From Acidobacteriota bacterium (GTDB lineage Bacteria; Acidobacteriota; G020349885), in the NCBI GenBank assembly GCA_020349885.1, contig CP070701.1:115120-179119 (forward strand): a stretch of DNA of 64,000 bases. The letters are read 5' to 3'. The translations under genes were made by a program, and so were the position numbers. Positions 60,499-64,000 of this stretch are shown here, piece after piece; the stretch's first letter is position 1; each line of letters opens with the position of its first letter. Under the pieces are notes generated by a model. The model was not told the DNA's origin. It searched no databases and saw nothing but the letters and a program-made list of their open reading frames with translations.

Positions 60499-61639
60499 CC
60501 CACAGGTGCAAGTTCTTTGCTCCGAGTACCTGGATGCCCTTCTTTGCGGGGCTCCGGAGGAGCGCCTTGAGGCTCTTCGGGAAAGGCACGCCTCGCTCTC
60601 CGTGGCCGAATGGCAGGTATGGCTGCAGCACGTTCAGGACGCCGATGCGGTAATGTACGTGCGCGAGCACTTGTCGGCACATCCCGAAGTGATTTTCATG
60701 CCCGCCGAAGTGTTGGAAGTGCTTGAGCAAAAGCACAAGAGAATTCAGACTCGCCTTGCCTATATGCTGGAGGAATTCCAAAAGCTGGTGCGTGCCCTTG
60801 GAGAAAAAAGGATTTCGTGTATCTTCTTGAAAGGAGTTTACTTGTCCCAGGCTGTTTATAAGAGCGTGACTCAGCGCCCTTTTAGAGACATTGACATCCT
60901 TTGCCGCCCCTGCGATGTGAAAAGCGTGATGGAAACGGCATATGGGCTTGGATATGGTCCCCCGCCGCCGAAACTGCAGCACTGGCTTGAACGCTGCTAT
61001 TTCGAGGTGCCCGTGGTCCATTGTGCCGATCGGACGCATTTCCTTCTGGACATTCACTGGCACCTTGCTCCTTCCCATCGCTATCGTATTGACCTTGGCG
61101 GCGTATGGCAACGAAGCGTGCCGTGGCAAGGGGAGGCCCTTCGTGTCCTTTGCCCCGAGGATTTGCTCTTGCATTTGGCTCTGCATGCGGCGAAGAGCTA
61201 TTTTGCGCTTCCTTGGACTCGCTGGGACGATTTTGCGCAGGTATTGCGAACCTTGCCCGTGGACGTGGATGTGTTAACGGCGCGAGCGGAAAAATGGCGG
61301 ATGCGTACTGTTCTCTACACGGCTCTGAGGATGGCTGCGCTTTGGACACCGGATACGGTTCTTGATAAGGTGCTTGATCGGTATCCTATATCTCCCTTTC
61401 GGAAGGCGGCGCTGGAAAAATGGATTGTGTGTGATAGCAAGCGCACTCGCTCAAGCTGGAAACATATTGAAGCGGTACCCAGGTTGCGTAAGGAGTTGGT
61501 AAACGTTCTTGTTTGTGATCACCCTCTTGCCAGCTTGGGCGCGGAATTTCCTCGTTTTTGTAAATGGCTTCGCTACGGTAGCGAGCCTCGTGGGGAGGTC
61601 CAGCGTTGGAGGAAAACATGGCCGGGGCTCGCGGGATGA
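60491..61639 (+). CDS. NTP_transf_5-type nucleotidyltransferase family protein
   Basis: 382 residues. The nucleotidyltransferase-fold motif KRISCIFLKGVYLSQAVYKS, followed by RPFRDIDILCRP, is the hallmark of the PF14907-type 'uncharacterised nucleotidyltransferase' family: a Gly-X and D-X-D pattern around residues 110-140. The rest is helical with a conserved LLDIHWHLAPSHRY and CPEDLLLHLALHAAKSYF. These proteins recur in polysaccharide and secretion gene clusters without a known reaction. Its stop is overlapped by the next (broken) epimerase start. Confidence 0.72.
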   Translation: MDSPQVQVLCSEYLDALLCGAPEERLEALRERHASLSVAEWQVWLQHVQDADAVMYVREHLSAHPEVIFMPAEVLEVLEQKHKRIQTRLAYMLEEFQKLVRALGEKRISCIFLKGVYLSQAVYKSVTQRPFRDIDILCRPCDVKSVMETAYGLGYGPPPPKLQHWLERCYFEVPVVHCADRTHFLLDIHWHLAPSHRYRIDLGGVWQRSVPWQGEALRVLCPEDLLLHLALHAAKSYFALPWTRWDDFAQVLRTLPVDVDVLTARAEKWRMRTVLYTALRMAALWTPDTVLDKVLDRYPISPFRKAALEKWIVCDSKRTRSSWKHIEAVPRLRKELVNVLVCDHPLASLGAEFPRFCKWLRYGSEPRGEVQRWRKTWPGLAG

Positions 61640-61735
61640 GCGAACGAAAGCGCTGTGCTGCGGTTTTTGGGGGGGGGCGGTTTTGTCGGCTCGCACCTCG
61701 TCGAAACGCTGCTATCGCGCGGGTGGAGGGGGCGG
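61636..61735 (+). pseudogene. frameshifted, truncated start of an SDR epimerase
   Basis: An ATG overlaps the previous stop (ATGA), the same coupling as the intact neighbours. The frame reads MSERKRCAAVFGGG and hits a run of nine G (61669-61677). With one G fewer it would continue GGFVGSHLVETLLSRGW, the N-terminal NAD motif of nucleotide-sugar epimerases. As given it is frameshifted and homology is lost after about 30 codons, so the gene is both frameshifted and truncated. A homopolymer sequencing slip could explain the frameshift but not the missing rest. Confidence 0.6.
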
Positions 61736-62143
61736 AAGAAAAGGCTGACTATATCTCGTGCATGCCTTGGGAGGGGGAGGGCAGGGGCCGGAAAAAGCTG
61801 TTGCTACGGAAATTGCCCTTCATTCTCCGGCTGTGGAGCGGTGGCTTCACGAAGCAAAGAAGCGTCACGCCGTATTTTTGTGTCTTTCCGGTTAATCTCC
61901 TTTTGATCAACCACACGCGTCCTGTAACTCTCTGTAAACAAGAACGAATTTCACTTCAGGCGTTGGCTGAGCAAGCCGTCCGAGCGGCCAGGGGCCGTTG
62001 CTTTGAGCAAGCCCGCCCGGGGTCGGATGCCTCATGTCGGCGTGGAGGAGCGCAGCGTGGCTTGGTGCTTGCATGTTTCATAGAGGGAGGTGCCCGCCAC
62101 CTTGGGAAGCCTGAAAAAGGAAAAAATTCCGCCTTAAAAAAGC
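61736..62143. other. degenerate region, no convincing gene
   Basis: About 400 bases after the epimerase remnant. An open frame runs through most of it, but its translation is Arg/Gly-rich and shows no family motif or start signal. It looks like decayed coding or non-coding sequence. It ends in an AT-rich patch that holds the next promoter. Confidence 0.45.
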
Positions 62144-62171
62144 TTGACAACGGCACTTGAGGTGTGCTAAT
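62144..62171 (+). promoter_or_regulatory. sigma70-type promoter of the outer-membrane protein gene
   Basis: Perfect TTGACA (62144-62149), a 16-base spacer and GCTAAT (62166-62171) with an upstream TGT giving an extended -10. Start near 62178, leaving a 5' leader of about 70 bases before the ATG. Confidence 0.65.
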
Positions 62172-62248
62172 GTTGAAGCTTCTTTATGTGGGAAACTATG
62201 GAGGTTTGTGGGGGAAGCTGCAGAAGCTTTCGTCGCTGAAAGTGTGAC

Positions 62249-63526
62249 ATGCCGTCTAGGTGGATTCGTTTCGTAATTATTGTACTGATGATGGTGCCTG
62301 CGGGGACGGTGCAGGCGCTTGATTCAGGATCGGGCTTGCCTGGAGGGAATGCAGGGCAGGGGATTCCGGCGGGCAACTTTGTCATTTATCCCACCCTTGA
62401 GCTTATTTATCAATATGAAGACAATCTATTTCTGACCCCTAGTTACGTCAGGCGGGTGAAATCGGCCAGCTATGCGGTTCGTCCCAAGATTATGGTTGAG
62501 ATGCCGTTTCTGACGAGTTACTTTCGTGTGGGGTATGCGGGCGAGTACCGTGAGTACGACGAATACGCGATGCGGGACAATTGGACGCATACAGCCATAG
62601 CGGATTTGCGACTTATCCTGAGCAGCGGAATGACCGTTACCGCGCAGGACCGCTATATGCGAACCACGCTGTACACTGAGGCATTTGATAAAAATCGTGA
62701 GGTGGTGTGGGGACGCCAGCCTTTCGTCTCGAATACGATGGTGCTGCAGGTACGACAACGGGTTAAGCGGCAGCTTGCAGTTGTTGGGGGAGGGGCTTTT
62801 ACCACCGTGCGTTTTGACGAGCCTGCCACGGCGAGCGAACCCATAGCTTTTTTCGATTACACTACTCGAAGGGCGTACCTAGGCATGGATCTTGAGATTA
62901 GTCCATTAACCAAGTTTGAAATTTCTGCTAGCCGTACCTGGGTGGAGCAGGATCGAAGCGCTCAAGGCCTGGATGAGGAACGCAAATCGACAGCCGAGGC
63001 CATTCAAGCCTCTCTGGGAGAGGGCTTGACACCGACGCTTTCTGGAAAGATATCCGTGGGCTACAGAAGGTCGCATTATGACCAATTTCAAACCGCCGGC
63101 CAAGCTTCTGCAGGGCAGGGTCAATATCGCGGCCTTGTGTACGGGCTCCAGCTCAACAATCGGTTTTCGCCGAAAACCACGGCGGTGGCAAATTTCTCCC
63201 GAGCGGAAAATCAATCTTCCTTCCTGGGAAGCAACTATTATGTTTCGGCGACAGGCATGTTAACGGTGACCCAAAACCTTTCCCAAGTCACCTTCTGGTC
63301 TCTGGGGATAAGTTATCAGCAAAACAGTTATCCTGCTCTAAGCACGGAGTTTCCGGGAGAGAGGCGCGACGACGATACTTCAGGCGTGAAGGTGGGCGTT
63401 GGAATGTATTTTCTTGAGCGTGGAAGCGCGCGCTTCAACTATACATATCAAGACAGAGACAGCTCCATTGGCGCCTACAGCTACGTAAGCAACCGTTACA
63501 CGGTGCAAGTGCAGGTGGGGTGGTAA
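62249..63526 (+). CDS. beta-barrel outer-membrane protein of the polysaccharide locus
   Basis: 425 residues with a signal peptide (MPSRWIRFVIIVLMMVPAGT then VQA, cleavage likely after VQA). The rest alternates polar and aromatic residues in barrel strands (TLELIYQYEDNLFLTPSYV, GYAGEYREYDEYAM, SARFNYTYQDRDSS) and ends in VQVQVGW with a terminal aromatic residue, as needed for BAM-dependent insertion. It is like BBP2-type porins and outer-membrane proteins of exosortase/PEP-CTERM or EPS loci. Likely helps secrete or anchor the polymer; this is inferred. It has its own promoter rather than being part of the long operon. Confidence 0.75.
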   Translation: MPSRWIRFVIIVLMMVPAGTVQALDSGSGLPGGNAGQGIPAGNFVIYPTLELIYQYEDNLFLTPSYVRRVKSASYAVRPKIMVEMPFLTSYFRVGYAGEYREYDEYAMRDNWTHTAIADLRLILSSGMTVTAQDRYMRTTLYTEAFDKNREVVWGRQPFVSNTMVLQVRQRVKRQLAVVGGGAFTTVRFDEPATASEPIAFFDYTTRRAYLGMDLEISPLTKFEISASRTWVEQDRSAQGLDEERKSTAEAIQASLGEGLTPTLSGKISVGYRRSHYDQFQTAGQASAGQGQYRGLVYGLQLNNRFSPKTTAVANFSRAENQSSFLGSNYYVSATGMLTVTQNLSQVTFWSLGISYQQNSYPALSTEFPGERRDDDTSGVKVGVGMYFLERGSARFNYTYQDRDSSIGAYSYVSNRYTVQVQVGW

Positions 63527-63892
63527 ATACTTTGACGTTGTAGGGTGCGGTTGGTAACCGCTGGAAGGTTTCCGGTAGAAAGCACGGGGAGCAAGCAATT
63601 TCTGCCGAAAGCTCCTGCTGCTGTATTCCATGAAACATGCGGTTCTAAAAACGCGGTTAGGGTTTCCATACCAGAGTGAAACAGGGGATCGCCACGCTGT
63701 AACCTGAACCGCTTATCAGGAAAGTTGTAATGTCGCGATTCTTTGAGGTGGTGGCCGGCCCCGGCTGCCCCGTAACGCTATCGACGCCGGCCTGCCCTTT
63801 GCCGCGGGAAGATTTTTTTCTTATTTTTTCGGTTTCTTTTTTGGTATAATAAACCCATGTGGTTTGATTGGCGGATACGAAAGGGGCGTTCC
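63527..63892. other. intergenic region with minus-strand coding-like frame
   Basis: 366 bases between two plus-strand genes. On the minus strand the frame ending at TAA 63657-63659 is open for 46 or more codons up to about 63800 and translates to protein-like sequence ending ITTFLISGSGYSVAIPCFTL then VWKP, but there is no good start or ribosome site. A GCCGGC-rich stem-like sequence (around 63755-63791) and a T-rich run (63812-63842) precede the next promoter. I recognise no RNA family. Confidence 0.4.
63845..63850 (+). promoter_or_regulatory. -10 element of the final gene
   Basis: A perfect TATAAT in a T-rich tract with no good -35 box. Transcription would start near 63857, about 36 bases before the ATG at 63893. 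Confidence 0.4.
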
Positions 63893-64000
63893 ATGGCCCT
63901 ATTGGGCGTGATAGGGGGGGTAATTCTGTGCCTCGGAGCCAGGGGAGGGGGGGTGTTGACGGATTTTCGCTTTGCCCAGAAGGAAAACTTATTTCGCGTG
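63893..64000 (+). CDS. exported protein, N-terminal part only (runs off the window)
   Basis: The first 36 codons of a gene cut by the window edge. The ATG at 63893 has AAGGGG 6 bases upstream; the earlier in-frame ATG (63857) would sit on the predicted transcription start and lacks a ribosome site. The translation MALLGVIGGVILCLGARGGG is a hydrophobic signal or anchor, possibly a lipoprotein start (LCLGA region). The remainder is not visible, so no function is given. Its place after the outer-membrane protein suggests a polysaccharide export component, as inference. Confidence 0.5.
   Translation, partial: MALLGVIGGVILCLGARGGGVLTDFRFAQKENLFRV

Noticed and set aside
61606-62160. Plus-strand frame of 184 codons overlapping the epimerase remnant and the gap
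   Set aside because: No family motif, biased Arg/Gly composition and a start inside the upstream gene; the epimerase reading with one G removed explains the 5' part better.
62178-62248. Riboswitch in the 70-base leader of the outer-membrane protein gene, such as cyclic-di-GMP type
   Set aside because: The conserved GEMM bases and paired helices are not present; the leader has no recognised fold.

Overview
The window looks like chromosomal DNA from a GC-rich, diderm (Gram-negative) bacterium. It carries an LPS transport set (LptB with an LptC/LptA-type protein), a C-terminally aromatic outer-membrane barrel and a Wzx/Wzy-type polysaccharide locus. Class 1B PyrD/PyrK and the codon use fit an environmental lineage such as Acidobacteriota or a neighbouring poorly cultured phylum, but I cannot assign a taxon from sequence alone.

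Layout. 1-657 is the 3' end of a secreted, multi-domain protein gene. 746-2493 (minus) is pyrK-pyrD. 2636-4859 (plus) is a tandem duplication of a DUF418-type membrane protein gene, promoter side included. 4995-7593 (minus) is a large LptC/LptA-type gene followed by lptB. A tRNA-Leu(GAG) with a near-perfect promoter lies at 7874-7956, followed by a repeat of its 3' end that adds CCA. Then come a THEP1-like NTPase (8159-8680), a minus-strand pair of paralogous exported proteins (8787-11222), a TPR membrane protein (11621-12328) and a complete polyamine-type ABC transporter operon, potA-D-B-C order (12440-16433).

From about 16.55 kb to the right edge almost everything lies on the plus strand and forms one large polysaccharide locus. 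It opens with a strong promoter and a specialised NusG/RfaH-like antiterminator. Next are rmlB broken by a single amber codon and a membrane-anchored protein with 19 ankyrin repeats. The body holds two O-antigen polymerase/ligase-like proteins, a MurJ/Wzx flippase, two glutamine-dependent asparagine synthase paralogues, many GT4 and GT2 glycosyltransferases, two GT39-like membrane transferases, several methyltransferases (one a double-domain fusion), a heparinase II/III-like protein, alanine racemase, sugar-nucleotide epimerases, a fused zinc-dehydrogenase/Gfo-Idh-MocA oxidoreductase, WecB, a WecA/MraY-type initiating transferase and an uncharacterised nucleotidyltransferase. It ends with a beta-barrel outer-membrane protein and the beginning of another exported protein. 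Many neighbours overlap by ATGA or GTGA junctions, so the locus is probably translated as long coupled operons, with a few internal promoters.

The parts fit a lipid-linked pathway. The WecA-like enzyme loads the first sugar phosphate on undecaprenyl phosphate. Epimerases, WecB and the fused oxidoreductase supply activated sugars. Glycosyltransferases, methyltransferases and amidotransferases build and decorate the repeat unit. The MurJ-like protein flips it, Wzy-like proteins polymerise or ligate it, and the outer-membrane barrel may assist export. The locus shows wear: an amber-interrupted rmlB, a methyltransferase remnant (49436-49654) and a frameshifted epimerase start (61636-61735). An AT-richer stretch (about 25.7-36 kb) suggests mosaic assembly by transfer.
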